Source of the DNA: J051 sp040289295
Lineage (GTDB): Bacteria > Armatimonadota > Fimbriimonadia > Fimbriimonadales > ATM1
Assembly (NCBI GenBank): GCA_040289295.1
Contig: PSLA01000017.1
Span: 1-49,562, forward strand
Direction of reading: 5' to 3'
DNA length: 49,562 nucleotides
Shown here: one piece after another, positions 1 through 7,561 of the stretch
Layout: the number at the start of each line of letters is the position of its first letter
How positions within the stretch are numbered: the first letter of the stretch is position 1
Notes under the pieces: generated by a model
What the model saw: the letters and a program-made list of their open reading frames with translations, nothing else
Databases searched by the model: none
What the model was told of the DNA's origin: nothing
Program-made: the position numbers and the translations under genes

Positions 1-67
1 TATGCTGCAAGCCATTGTTCCGTGTTTTGCAAAAACCCAGTAGTAATACGGGCAAAATTTCCAATTT

Positions 68-1573
68 TTAACAGGAAGGTTCGGCAGGGCGACCGTGAAA
101 CGTCGGTTCGCCGACCACGCGCCCCCACAGTTCCGACCAGAACAGTCCCTCGGGGTCCACTCTTGCCTTCAGCGCGAGGAACCGCTCCAAGGCTTCCTCT
201 CCCACGGCCTGGCGAAACTGCCCTCGCCTCAAAACCGAGTCTTTCGCCAGGTAAAAGCGCCCTCCCGCCGAGAGCGTCAACTCCGTCATCTCGTCTGCGA
301 GGCGCCGGAACGCCTCCCATCGTCGCATGTGAACTCGGAAGTCCATCGCCAACGAGAACCCGTCAACAGCGTGGCTCAGGAGGAACGGGTCAGGTCGGTG
401 CCGCTTTAGAACGCACAGGAAGGGCGGGAACCCCTGCTCCTTCGCGACGCGGGTCGCCTCCGTGAACACCTGTTGCGCAGCGTTGATAGGAGCAAAAATC
501 TGATATTGCAGCAGCGCCGCAGGCCGATAAGCGCGCTTCCAGTTTGGAATCGAGTCGAGGAGGAAGTTGAATGCAACCAGGCTTTGGCGGAAGCGGTGGC
601 CCGCCTCTCGCGTTCCCGCGCGGAACTTCATCGCGTTGATGAATCGCAACCCCAGTGGACGTGTGAGCGGGCGCATCAGACGCGGGAGCGCGCGCTTTGG
701 AATGCCGAAGATGCTGTCGGGTATCTGTTGCGCCTCGGCGCGGAGCGTCTCTTCGGGATGAGGGTCCTCGCCAGCGTCGAGATACCTCGCGGAGTGCAGG
801 ACACTGCGACCGGCGTTCGCTCCTGAGGGGAAGCCGTCAACCCACCCTACTGCATAGTCCCACTGCTCCGCCAAGCGCTCGGCTTTGTCAAGAGCCTCCG
901 CCCAATTGCGTGCGACGTGCGTTTCCACGTCGAGCAACCCCGAGTGAACTCGCTTCAGTTGCAACGTAACGCTTGTGATGACGCCAAGCGCGCCGAACCC
1001 GCCGATGACGGCATAGAAGAGGTCGTGGTCCTCGAGTGGCGCGATTGTTCGCTCCTCGCCGTTGGCGGTAAGCAGAGAGAACTCCTTAACGTGTTCTCCG
1101 ATTGGCCCCGCCTTGCGATTGTTCTTGCCGTGAATGTTCGCAGCGAGGGCTCCGCCGAGAGTAATGTGCGCTGTGCCGCTTACGACCGGCGGCCACCAGC
1201 CGTCTTCGATGGCGTACCTCCACAACTCCTCGATGGTGACCCCTGGTTCGCATTGGATCACGCCGGTGTTGGGATTCCACGAGAGGATCCGCCTCATTCG
1301 GGAGAGGTCAAGAACGACCTGCTCGCGGTTTAGAAACGCATCGCCATAGGAGTTTCCGCCACCCTTAAGGGCGACGGTACAGCCAGCCTTGCGCGCAGCC
1401 TCCATCGCTTCGAGGACGCCCTCGATGGTGGAAGGGCGAAACACGTAGCACGCGCCGCCCACCGTCATTCCCCATGCCTCGATGCGCTCGATGCGCTCGG
1501 CGGGAAGGGTCAAATCGTGAGCCTCCGGAAGATCGGCGATGGGATGAGCCTGATAATCTTGGAGACAAGCCAC
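68..1573 (-). CDS. DprE1-like FAD-linked oxidase
   Basis: This 501-residue flavoprotein resembles decaprenylphosphoryl-beta-D-ribose 2-oxidase (DprE1), which oxidises the 2'-OH of polyprenyl-phosphoryl ribose in arabinan precursor synthesis. The N-terminal FAD-binding PCMH-type domain covers about residues 35-215, with KGGGNSYGD (about 70-78) and IHGKNNRKAG (about 147-156; His148 matches the FAD-linked His of DprE1). The C-terminal ALO-like substrate domain carries ALLQYQIF and YLAKDS; Lys444 matches the catalytic Lys418 of the Mycobacterium tuberculosis enzyme. The position equivalent to Cys387, the target of covalent benzothiazinone inhibitors, is Ala (in GFSLAMDF, about residue 409). The start overlaps the end of the upstream reductase gene by 64 nt, so the two are very likely co-translated. 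The 67 bases between the stop codon and the window edge hold no gene. The family call is firm; the exact polyprenyl sugar substrate is inferred. Confidence 0.85.
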   Translation of the reverse strand: MACLQDYQAHPIADLPEAHDLTLPAERIERIEAWGMTVGGACYVFRPSTIEGVLEAMEAARKAGCTVALKGGGNSYGDAFLNREQVVLDLSRMRRILSWNPNTGVIQCEPGVTIEELWRYAIEDGWWPPVVSGTAHITLGGALAANIHGKNNRKAGPIGEHVKEFSLLTANGEERTIAPLEDHDLFYAVIGGFGALGVITSVTLQLKRVHSGLLDVETHVARNWAEALDKAERLAEQWDYAVGWVDGFPSGANAGRSVLHSARYLDAGEDPHPEETLRAEAQQIPDSIFGIPKRALPRLMRPLTRPLGLRFINAMKFRAGTREAGHRFRQSLVAFNFLLDSIPNWKRAYRPAALLQYQIFAPINAAQQVFTEATRVAKEQGFPPFLCVLKRHRPDPFLLSHAVDGFSLAMDFRVHMRRWEAFRRLADEMTELTLSAGGRFYLAKDSVLRRGQFRQAVGEEALERFLALKARVDPEGLFWSELWGRVVGEPTFHGRPAEPSC

Positions 1574-2259
1574 CAGCGCCAGGGAATGTACGCGGTCACG
1601 TTCTTTCTACGCGCTGCGCGCAGAATCAGGGCCGCGGCGCGCTGAGCCGAGATCATGCCCGGCAGGCGACCGCGTGGTGCAGTCATGCCGGTCTCGACGG
1701 GTCCGGGTTTCACCGTAACGACGCTTGCGCCGTAAGGCGCCAACCGATTTCGAAGCGACTCCAGGTAGTTCTCCAGCGCAGCCTTCGTGGCTCCGTACAC
1801 AGGGTTGCCCTTACGCCCGCGGTCGCCGGAAACGCTGCCAATAGCCACGATCGTGCCTTCCTTCGCGCGCTCGAATCGCTTCGCCGCCAAATTGATCCAG
1901 GCGACTGCGCCTACGAAGTTGACGGCGATGATCTCGATGTCCTTATTGGTGTCGTACTCTGTCGGGCCGATCATTGGCATGACGCCGGCTGCGTACACGA
2001 TGAGGTCAAGCCCGCCGAGTGCCTCGACAGCCTGAGCGAACGCGCCGGGCACGGCGTCCACGTCGCGCACGTCGTGGACGATGGGGAAGGCGAGGCGCGA
2101 GTCTGCGCGGTTCACCGCGGCGGCCAGGCGTTGCAGTGCCTCTCCGTTCCGCCCAATCAGGGCGACGTTGCATCCACTCTGCGCGAGGGAGAGCACAATC
2201 TGTTCGCCAATCCCCCCGCCGGCGCCGACGACGATCGCCTTCCTCCAGGGATGCTCCAT
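1510..2259 (-). CDS. DprE2-like short-chain dehydrogenase
   Basis: This is a 249-residue Rossmann-fold short-chain dehydrogenase/reductase. The nucleotide-binding glycine motif is VVGAGGGIGEQ near residues 10-20 and the catalytic triad is visible as Ser in AIGSVSGD and Tyr/Lys in VYGATKAALENY. The C-terminus (YIPWRWWLVSKIIRLIPSP) ends with the Trp-rich hydrophobic tail typical of DprE2, decaprenylphospho-erythro-pentofuranosid-2-ulose reductase. It directly precedes and overlaps the DprE1-like gene, which is the partner that would make its keto substrate. I chose the ATG at 2259 because the glycine motif then sits at the usual distance; a longer frame exists upstream to 2346 but lacks family similarity. 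Together the two would epimerise C2 of a polyprenyl-linked ribose; that substrate is inferred. Confidence 0.8.
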   Translation of the reverse strand: MEHPWRKAIVVGAGGGIGEQIVLSLAQSGCNVALIGRNGEALQRLAAAVNRADSRLAFPIVHDVRDVDAVPGAFAQAVEALGGLDLIVYAAGVMPMIGPTEYDTNKDIEIIAVNFVGAVAWINLAAKRFERAKEGTIVAIGSVSGDRGRKGNPVYGATKAALENYLESLRNRLAPYGASVVTVKPGPVETGMTAPRGRLPGMISAQRAAALILRAARRKNVTAYIPWRWWLVSKIIRLIPSPIFRRLTI

Positions 2260-2321
2260 TCCAGATAGTCTATCTCTTGTACCAACTTGCCTGCAGCGCC
2301 CCTCGTTTCGGCTGCTCCTGG

Positions 2322-2336
2322 TATCCTGTCGGCATG
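2322..2336 (+). promoter_or_regulatory. Putative leaderless promoter of the dodecin gene
   Basis: TATCCT at 2322-2327 lies six bases before the ATG at 2334, so transcription would start at or next to the start codon. No Shine-Dalgarno sequence and no good -35 box is visible. Confidence 0.45.
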
Positions 2337-2543
2337 TCCGTAGCAAGAGTGACCGAGATCAGTAGCACATCAGAGACCAGCTTCGAGCACGCGATACAGG
2401 TCGGCATCGAGCGAGCGACGAAGACGCTGCGAAACGTTAAAGGCGCGTGGATCAAGGAGCAGAAGGTGGAGGTTCAGGACGGTCGCATCACCACGTATGT
2501 AGTGAACATGCTGGTCACGTTCGTTCTCGACGACGACGTGTAA
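2334..2543 (+). CDS. Dodecin family flavin-binding protein
   Basis: This 69-residue protein matches dodecin, a small protein that forms hollow dodecamers and stores or buffers flavins (or coenzyme A in some relatives). The N-terminal strand (VTEISSTSETSFEHAIQ), the helix ending RATKTLRNVKG, the Trp at residue 39 and the C-terminal strand pair (GRITTYVVNMLVTFVL) follow the dodecin plan and length. The Gln normally found in the YQVT strand, which contacts the isoalloxazine ring in characterised dodecins, is Val here, so the ligand or its stacking may differ. The gene is read divergently from the DprE2-like gene and converges on pdxS. It appears to be leaderless. Confidence 0.8.
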   Translation: MSVARVTEISSTSETSFEHAIQVGIERATKTLRNVKGAWIKEQKVEVQDGRITTYVVNMLVTFVLDDDV

Positions 2544-2604
2544 GCGCGAGCGTCGTGAAGCGACTTGCGTTCGCCAAGTTAGGCGACTCGGCCGATAGAA
2601 GTGC

Positions 2605-3510
2605 CTACCAGCCTCGCCCTGCGAGCTGTTCCTCGGGGCTGAGTGAGGAGACGTTGATGCCGACCATTGGCTCTCCAAGCCCCGCCGACACCCGTGCGAG
2701 GACCGCGGGGTCGTTGTAGTGGGCGACCGCCTCGACTATCGCTTCGGCGCGTCGCTCCGGGTTGCCGCTCTTGAAGATGCCCGAGCCAACGAACACCGCC
2801 TCTGCGCCCAACTTCATCATCAGCGCTGCGTCCGCGGGAGTCGCGATGCCGCCCGCGCTAAAATTCGGAACGGGCAGCCGTGCGGTGTTGTGCACCTCTT
2901 GTACGAGGTCAAGCGGAGCGGCCATCTCCTTCGCGATGGCGGGCAGGTCGTCGGTTCGCGCGCCTGCGACGCGAGCGATTTCAGACGTGATCGATCGCAT
3001 GTGTCGCACCGCCTCGATGACGTCGCCGGTGCCCGCCTCGCCCTTGGTTCGAATCATCGCGGCGCCCTCCGCGCATCGGCGTAGGGCTTCGCCGAGGTTC
3101 CTCGCTCCGCACACGAACGGCACGGTGAAGTCGTGCTTCCAAACGTGGCGCACGGGGTCCGCGGGGGTGAGAACCTCGCTCTCGTCAACGTAGTCTACTT
3201 CGAGCGCCTGCAGAATCTCCGCCTCGACGAAATGACCAATACGGCACTTCGCCATCACGGGGATGGTTACGGCGTCTTGGATACGCTTGATGACCTCTGG
3301 GTCGGACATGCGGGCGACTCCGCCGTGCGCGCGGATGTCCGCGGGCACACGCTCAAGAGCCATGACGGCGACGGCTCCCGCCCTTTCGGCGATTTTCGCA
3401 TGTTCTGGGGTGACGACGTCCATGATGACGCCGCCTTTCAGCATCTCTGCCAACCCCACCTTGAGGCGCCAGGTGCCGATCTGCTCGGAGTTGTTGCTGT
3501 CTCGAGGCAT
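2605..3510 (-). CDS. pdxS: Pyridoxal 5'-phosphate synthase lyase subunit PdxS
   Basis: PdxS condenses ribose 5-phosphate, glyceraldehyde 3-phosphate and ammonia to pyridoxal 5'-phosphate in the DXP-independent route, as a dodecamer fed by the glutaminase PdxT. The 301-residue TIM-barrel protein is full length. It shows GGVIMDVV, the first catalytic lysine in PVMAKCRIGHF (about Lys88), the second in MIRTKGEAGTGD (about Lys156), and the phosphate-binding NFSAGGIATPADAA and GSGIFKSGNP. No pdxT is next to it: the neighbours are dodecin and a PEP-CTERM gene. The upstream region has a TAGAAT box ten bases before the start and no clear ribosome-binding site. Confidence 0.95.
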   Translation of the reverse strand: MPRDSNNSEQIGTWRLKVGLAEMLKGGVIMDVVTPEHAKIAERAGAVAVMALERVPADIRAHGGVARMSDPEVIKRIQDAVTIPVMAKCRIGHFVEAEILQALEVDYVDESEVLTPADPVRHVWKHDFTVPFVCGARNLGEALRRCAEGAAMIRTKGEAGTGDVIEAVRHMRSITSEIARVAGARTDDLPAIAKEMAAPLDLVQEVHNTARLPVPNFSAGGIATPADAALMMKLGAEAVFVGSGIFKSGNPERRAEAIVEAVAHYNDPAVLARVSAGLGEPMVGINVSSLSPEEQLAGRGW

Positions 3511-3520
3511 TTTCGTCCGG

Positions 3521-3526
3521 ATTCTA
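3521..3526 (-). promoter_or_regulatory. Putative -10 box of pdxS
   Basis: On the minus strand this reads TAGAAT and ends ten bases before the pdxS ATG, giving a leader of only a few bases. No convincing -35 box was found. Confidence 0.35.
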
Positions 3527-3582
3527 CCCTAGCGCGCTTGCAGCCTTCGGATAAAATCCGTAAAAATACCAGGCGGAAAATG

Positions 3583-3611
3583 TTCCACCGGTCGGCTGTT
3601 TGTGTTATACT
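3583..3611 (+). promoter_or_regulatory. Putative promoter of the PEP-CTERM gene
   Basis: TATACT at 3606-3611 is preceded after 17 bases by the weak -35 TTCCAC (3583-3588). It would give a leader of about 50 nt carrying an AGAGGAG ribosome-binding site at about 3650-3656, in contrast to the leaderless genes nearby. Confidence 0.45.
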
Positions 3612-3665
3612 GTCGGTGTCGGCGTCCATTCGCCGAGAATCCAATCAAAAGAGGAGAATAAACAC

Positions 3666-4504
3666 ATGAAGAAGAAAATCTTAACCCTTGCGGCTCTCGC
3701 AGCGTTTGGCGTTAGCGCCCTCGCTCAGACGAGCAGCTTTGCGCTGACCGATGGGTCTTGGACGTACCGCGAGCGGAATCTTTACGGGGAGGCGAACCGC
3801 ACCGGCACCCTTCCCGGCTCAGCCGATTTCGTGTCCANNNNNNNNNNGGGACGGACCACCTGTACCAGAACTGGTTTTGGTATCGCGGCACGGGTGACAC
3901 CCGGGAGTTCGCGCTGAGCTACCAGACGTTCTTCAACCAACTGGCTCCCAACAAGGTGCAGCTTCAGTACACCGAGCCGACCGGGAGTGGCGGCTCGCTG
4001 AAGTTTGACCTGACATACACGCTGACGGACCTCGGTAGCAACTCGGCGCTTACGGTCATTGACATCTTGGTCACGAGCGTAGGCCGCAACGAGGTCCACC
4101 TCTTCCCGTACATTGACTACGACCTGGCGGGAAGCAGCTCGAACTCGGCAACGCTGGAGTTCTTCGGCGGAACCGACGGGGCGATGAAAATAACGCACGC
4201 GAGCGGAACCTTCGGCTGGTTCCAGATGCAGGCTCCTGGCGGTGGTCTGTCCCATTGGGAGATCGGAGCGTGGCCCAGCGTGCGAAACAAACTGACGAAC
4301 GGTCAGATAGATGACCTTTCTGACGGCGTCTCGCCGTTCACGGGTGACTTCACCGGCGCGTTCCAGTGGTCCATGCAGATGGAGGACGGCCAGCAGGCAC
4401 AGCTGCGGGTCGTCAAGGGCATCAACGCGGTGCCTGAGCCCGGAACGCTGCTCGCGATCGGCGCTGGTCTTGCCGCACTGGCAGCTCGACGTCGGCGCAA
4501 GTAA
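3666..4504 (+). CDS. PEP-CTERM sorted secreted protein (interrupted by assembly gap)
   Basis: An exported protein with a clear signal peptide (MKKKILTLAALAAFGVSALA, cleaved after AxA-Q) and a C-terminal PEP-CTERM signal: VPEPGT, a hydrophobic helix of about 15 residues, and RRRRK. Such tails are processed by exosortase and occur on extracellular-matrix or surface proteins. The mature part is Thr/Ser/Gly-rich and predicted mostly beta, with no family I recognise. Ten Ns at 3838-3847 split the gene: the two halves lie in different frames across the gap, which reflects the arbitrary gap length and not a real frameshift. Translation initiates with a good AGAGGAG site before the ATG. A strong terminator follows. 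No exosortase gene is in the window. Confidence 0.85.
3838..3847. other. Assembly gap (10 N)
   Basis: Ten ambiguous bases inside the PEP-CTERM gene. Flanking halves are in different frames, so the true missing length is not 10. Confidence 0.95.
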
Positions 4505-4546
4505 CGTCGCGATCTTTTCCTCCCCATCGGGAGGGAAGGGCAGTTG

Positions 4547-4582
4547 GGAGGCTCGCCGAAACCGGCGGGCCTCCGGCTTTTT
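4547..4582 (+). terminator. Intrinsic terminator after the PEP-CTERM gene
   Basis: An 11-12 bp GC-rich stem (left arm ggaggctcgccg, right arm cggcgggcctcc, one G-T wobble), loop of four, followed by ggcttttt. It separates the PEP-CTERM gene from the nucleotidyltransferase. Confidence 0.85.
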
Positions 4583-4596
4583 GCGGCTCGTTGCGG

Positions 4597-4612
4597 TAAT
4601 CTCGTCGTCATG
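4597..4612 (+). promoter_or_regulatory. Putative leaderless promoter of the nucleotidyltransferase gene
   Basis: TAATCT at 4597-4602 is seven bases before the ATG at 4610; no Shine-Dalgarno sequence is present between the terminator and the start. Confidence 0.4.
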
Positions 4613-5640
4613 CGCGGAATCGTCATCGCGGGCGGCTTGGGCACTCGCCTTCGGCCGCTGACGCTTTCGAGGCCGAAGCCGCTCATGCCGCTGGTGAACG
4701 CGCCGCTCCTCGAGTATCAGATCGCCTATCTCAAATCGGCGGGTATCGAAGAGGTGTGCTTCGCCACGAACTACATGGCGGACGCGGTTCAAGCGCACTT
4801 CCGCGACGGGTCGGCGTTTGGGGTGCGGCTTGTGTATGCGGTCGAGGAGGAACCTCNNNNNNNNNNNNNNNNNNNNNNNNNNNGCTTCCCTGCCGCCGGA
4901 CGACTGCGTGGTGTTCAATGGCGATACCATACACGCGTTCGACATCGCCTCCATTGTTCGCCGCCACAGGGAGCGAGAGGCGGACGTAACACTCACCCTC
5001 CGGGAAGCGCCCAGGCCTCACGCGTACGGAGTGGTTCCTCTCGAAGCCGACGGGCGCGTGCTGGGTTTTCAAGAGCCGACCGAAGAGGAGAAGCGCAATC
5101 TCGCGGGCCCTGCCGAGGGCAGCGACTTCATCAATGCAGGGCTGTATGTTATAAGCCGTGGCATCTTCGAGCAATTTTTCCCGCAACGACGATGCAATGT
5201 GGAGAGGGAGGTGTTTCCGAGAATCATCGAAGCTGGCAAGAGGGTGTTCGGTGACGTGCAGGGCGGCTTCTGGATTGACATCGGACGTCCGTCGCAGTAC
5301 TTGCGCGCCGTTCGGGCGGTGCTGACCGGCGAGGTGGCTGCTGCGCGTCCGTTCCGCCGGATAGGTGATTCGGCGGTTGAAGAAACGGCACGCGTGGACG
5401 GTACGGTGCGCGGCTGCTCGGTCGTCGGCGGGGNNNNNNNNNNACGCTGTAGTTGCCGCGGAGGCGACCGTCGAGCGCTCCGTGCTCTTGGAGGGCGCAG
5501 TTGTTTACGAGGGCGCGGTCGTTCGCTCGTCCATAATCGGAGAGAATGCCGAAATCCAGCGTGACTCCGTCGTCGAGAACTCCGTCATCGGGGGCGGCAC
5601 CGTCCTGACGTCCTACAGCCGCTCGGGCGTCTTACCTTGA
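4610..5640 (+). CDS. Sugar-1-phosphate nucleotidyltransferase with left-handed beta-helix tail (two assembly gaps)
   Basis: A nucleotidyltransferase that would activate a sugar 1-phosphate as NDP-sugar. The N-terminus has the signature AGGLGTRLRPLTLSRPKP with the lysine of the RPKPL motif. The middle has VVFNGDTIHAFD (metal-binding Asp), NAGLYVISRGIFE and GGFWIDIGRPSQYLRA. The C-terminal part is a hexapeptide-type repeat region (VERSVLLEGAVV, GAVVRSSIIGENA), which in relatives serves oligomerisation or acyl transfer. The architecture fits mannose-1-phosphate guanylyltransferase or glucose-1-phosphate thymidylyl/uridylyltransferase; sequence alone does not decide. Gaps of 27 N (4857-4883) and 10 N (5434-5443) put the three pieces in different apparent frames. 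The aminotransferase follows after five bases, so they form an operon for a nucleotide sugar. Confidence 0.85.
4857..4883. other. Assembly gap (27 N)
   Basis: Ambiguous bases within the nucleotidyltransferase gene, removing the region where relatives have the P-L-G-T-(A/G)-G substrate loop. Confidence 0.95.
5434..5443. other. Assembly gap (10 N)
   Basis: Ambiguous bases inside the hexapeptide-repeat tail of the nucleotidyltransferase gene; the frame changes across it. Confidence 0.95.
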
Positions 5641-5645
5641 GAGAG

Positions 5646-6779
5646 ATGAACCAACCGATACGATTTGTTGACCTGCAGGCGCAATACGAAGAGCTGAAGG
5701 AGCAACTCGACGCTGCGGTGCTTTCCGTGCTTTCGAGCGGGATGTACGCGCCATCGGAGCAGGTTCGGCTTTTGGAGCAGGAGGTGGCTGCCTGGTGCGG
5801 CGTGGCTTACGGGATCGCGTGCAACAGCGGCACGGACGCCTTGAAGATTGCGCTCCAAGCGATGGGTGTTGGTCCGGGAGACGAGGTCATCACGACGCCG
5901 TTCAGCTTCGTAGCCACGGTGGAAGCGATCGTGCTGAACGGCGCGAAGCCGATCTTCGTCGACATCGAGCCGCGAACGTTCAACATGGACCCTGAGCATT
6001 TGCAAGCGGCTTTGAGCGAGCGCACGAAAGCAATTTTGCCGATCCATCTGTTCGGTCAAATCGCCGAAATGGAGCGGATTCTGGAGGTTGCCCAGTCGCG
6101 CAACTTGTTGGTGCTTGAGGATGCGGCGCAGGCGATCGGTAGCGCTCGCAACGACAGGGCTTGCGGCTCGTGGGGGCACGCGGCGGCGCTCTCGTTTTTC
6201 CCGACGAAGAATCTGGGCGCGGCTGGGGATGCGGGGATGGTCCTGACGAACGACGCGGGTCTTGCGGATCGTTGTCGCAGCCTTCGCGTGCATGGGATGG
6301 CGAAGGAGCCGTACTACTATGAGGACATCGGCCACACATCGCGCATGGACGAGATCCAGGGGGCGATCCTCCGCGTGAAGCTGCAGGCGCTCAGCGCCTG
6401 GAACAATACCCGGAACGCGCACGCCGCCATCTACGACGAAGCGTTTGAGGGGTCGGAGATCGTCAAGCCGTACGTACTTCCGGAGACGACGTACCACTCC
6501 TACCATCAATACACGATCCGCTACGAGAGGCGGGATGCGCTGATGCAGTACTTAAAGCAGCACGGCGTGCCGTCTACGGTGTACTATCCGGTGCCACTTC
6601 ACCTGCAGCCGCCGTATCAGTTTCTCGGCTACAAAGAGGGCGACTTCCCGGAAACAGAGCGCGCGTGCCGCGAGGTCCTCTCGCTGCCGATTCAAGCGCA
6701 CCTGACGACAGATCAGGTGGAGTTTTGCGCCGACGTCGCCCTGCACTTCGTTCGCGACCGCTCAAAGGCGGGGCGATAG
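5646..6779 (+). CDS. DegT/DnrJ/EryC1/StrS family sugar aminotransferase
   Basis: A 377-residue PLP-dependent aminotransferase of the family that aminates keto-sugar nucleotides for surface polysaccharides. Visible features: the cofactor-phosphate motif NSGTDALKIAL (about 60-70), VLEDAAQAIG (Asp159 contacts the pyridine nitrogen), and the Schiff-base lysine in SFFPTKNLGAAGDAG (Lys188). The tail contains RMDEIQGAILRVKL and VYYPVPLHLQPPY, both typical. It starts five bases after the nucleotidyltransferase stop; a TTG at 5637 overlapping that stop is an alternative start. The pair probably makes an amino-sugar nucleotide, but the keto-sugar-forming enzyme is not in the window. Confidence 0.92.
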   Translation: MNQPIRFVDLQAQYEELKEQLDAAVLSVLSSGMYAPSEQVRLLEQEVAAWCGVAYGIACNSGTDALKIALQAMGVGPGDEVITTPFSFVATVEAIVLNGAKPIFVDIEPRTFNMDPEHLQAALSERTKAILPIHLFGQIAEMERILEVAQSRNLLVLEDAAQAIGSARNDRACGSWGHAAALSFFPTKNLGAAGDAGMVLTNDAGLADRCRSLRVHGMAKEPYYYEDIGHTSRMDEIQGAILRVKLQALSAWNNTRNAHAAIYDEAFEGSEIVKPYVLPETTYHSYHQYTIRYERRDALMQYLKQHGVPSTVYYPVPLHLQPPYQFLGYKEGDFPETERACREVLSLPIQAHLTTDQVEFCADVALHFVRDRSKAGR

Positions 6780-6843
6780 AGGCCTGGGACGATACATCCG
6801 GGCAATGCCCGGTTGTCCGAAGAACCACTCGTCGCTCTTGTGC

Positions 6844-7425
6844 TCAATCCGCGAGCCGGCGGATTTGCAGGATGCGGTCGCCCATTTGAACCCGCTTGAT
6901 TACCTCGCGCCCCTCGATGACGCGTCCGAAGGCGGTGTACGTGCCTTCGAGGAACCTCTGTTCTCCGTTGCAAATGAAGAACTGTGAGTCTGCACTGTTC
7001 TCGTCGCTCACGTCCCGCACCATGCCCAGGGTACCGTCGGTGAACTTCAGGTCGTTCTTCTCGAAGGGAATCTTTTGGCCCGTTCCGCCCGTGCCTATCT
7101 TCGGATCGTCCAGGGGCAGGGTCTTCGTCAGCGGGTCGCCGGCGACGATGATGAACGGCCGTGGGGAATTCACGACCCGATGGAATCGAACGCCGTTGTA
7201 GAACCCCGAGTCCACCAACGCAAGGAACCGCGCGACCGTCTTGGGCGCTTTGTCGGGGTACAGTTCGATGACCATCCTGCCTCGGCTCTCGATGACCATC
7301 TCGACCTTCTGGGACCACGCCGATGGCGCAAGCGCCGCCAGGAGCAGGGCCGAAAGCAGGCCCCACCATCGAGGCGCTCCTGACCACGGCGGAGATGTCT
7401 TGCAAGCGCTGTATCGTTTCTTCAT
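6844..7425 (-). CDS. Exported cyclophilin-type peptidyl-prolyl isomerase
   Basis: A 193-residue cyclophilin that isomerises X-Pro bonds, here with an N-terminal signal or anchor (positively charged start, LLSALLLAALAPSAWSQ about residues 23-39), so it acts outside the cytoplasm. The core has TVARFLALVDSGFYNGVRFH, IVAGDP, GTGGTGQKIPFE, GTLGMVRD, NSADSQFFI and a final FGRVIEGREVIKRVQ. In the catalytic region FHRVV is present; the canonical GD-P-TG-G is IVAGDPLTKT with a short insertion. It converges on the aminotransferase (64-bp gap with no gene) and diverges from carA. A TAAACT box sits six bases before its ATG. Confidence 0.92.
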   Translation of the reverse strand: MKKRYSACKTSPPWSGAPRWWGLLSALLLAALAPSAWSQKVEMVIESRGRMVIELYPDKAPKTVARFLALVDSGFYNGVRFHRVVNSPRPFIIVAGDPLTKTLPLDDPKIGTGGTGQKIPFEKNDLKFTDGTLGMVRDVSDENSADSQFFICNGEQRFLEGTYTAFGRVIEGREVIKRVQMGDRILQIRRLAD

Positions 7426-7431
7426 GTCTAC

Positions 7432-7437
7432 AGTTTA
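7432..7437 (-). promoter_or_regulatory. Putative leaderless -10 box of the cyclophilin gene
   Basis: Reads TAAACT on the minus strand, six bases before the ATG at 7425. No ribosome-binding site is visible. Confidence 0.4.
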
Positions 7438-7466
7438 GACGTTGCAAAGCCGCGAGTCGGAAACAC

Positions 7467-7496
7467 TTGCACGCGCAGGTTCTTATCGGGTATCCT
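7467..7496 (+). promoter_or_regulatory. Putative carAB promoter
   Basis: TTGCAC (7467-7472), 18-base spacer, TATCCT (7491-7496). A transcript from here would have a leader of about 60 nt before the likely carA GTG at 7562. No pyrimidine-type attenuator was recognised in the leader. Confidence 0.45.
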
Positions 7497-7561
7497 GTCT
7501 CGGTTCCAACGACGCCGCGCCGGGATGCCGGGGCGCACGGGTGGGGCCAGACGAACGACGC

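Noticed and set aside
4515..4540. cctccc/gggagg inverted repeat after the PEP-CTERM gene
   Set aside because: A short 6-bp pair, different from the palindromic element, and close to a clear terminator.
3782..4996. A 404-residue minus-strand frame across two N runs
   Set aside because: Overlaps the PEP-CTERM and nucleotidyltransferase genes and depends on arbitrary gap lengths.
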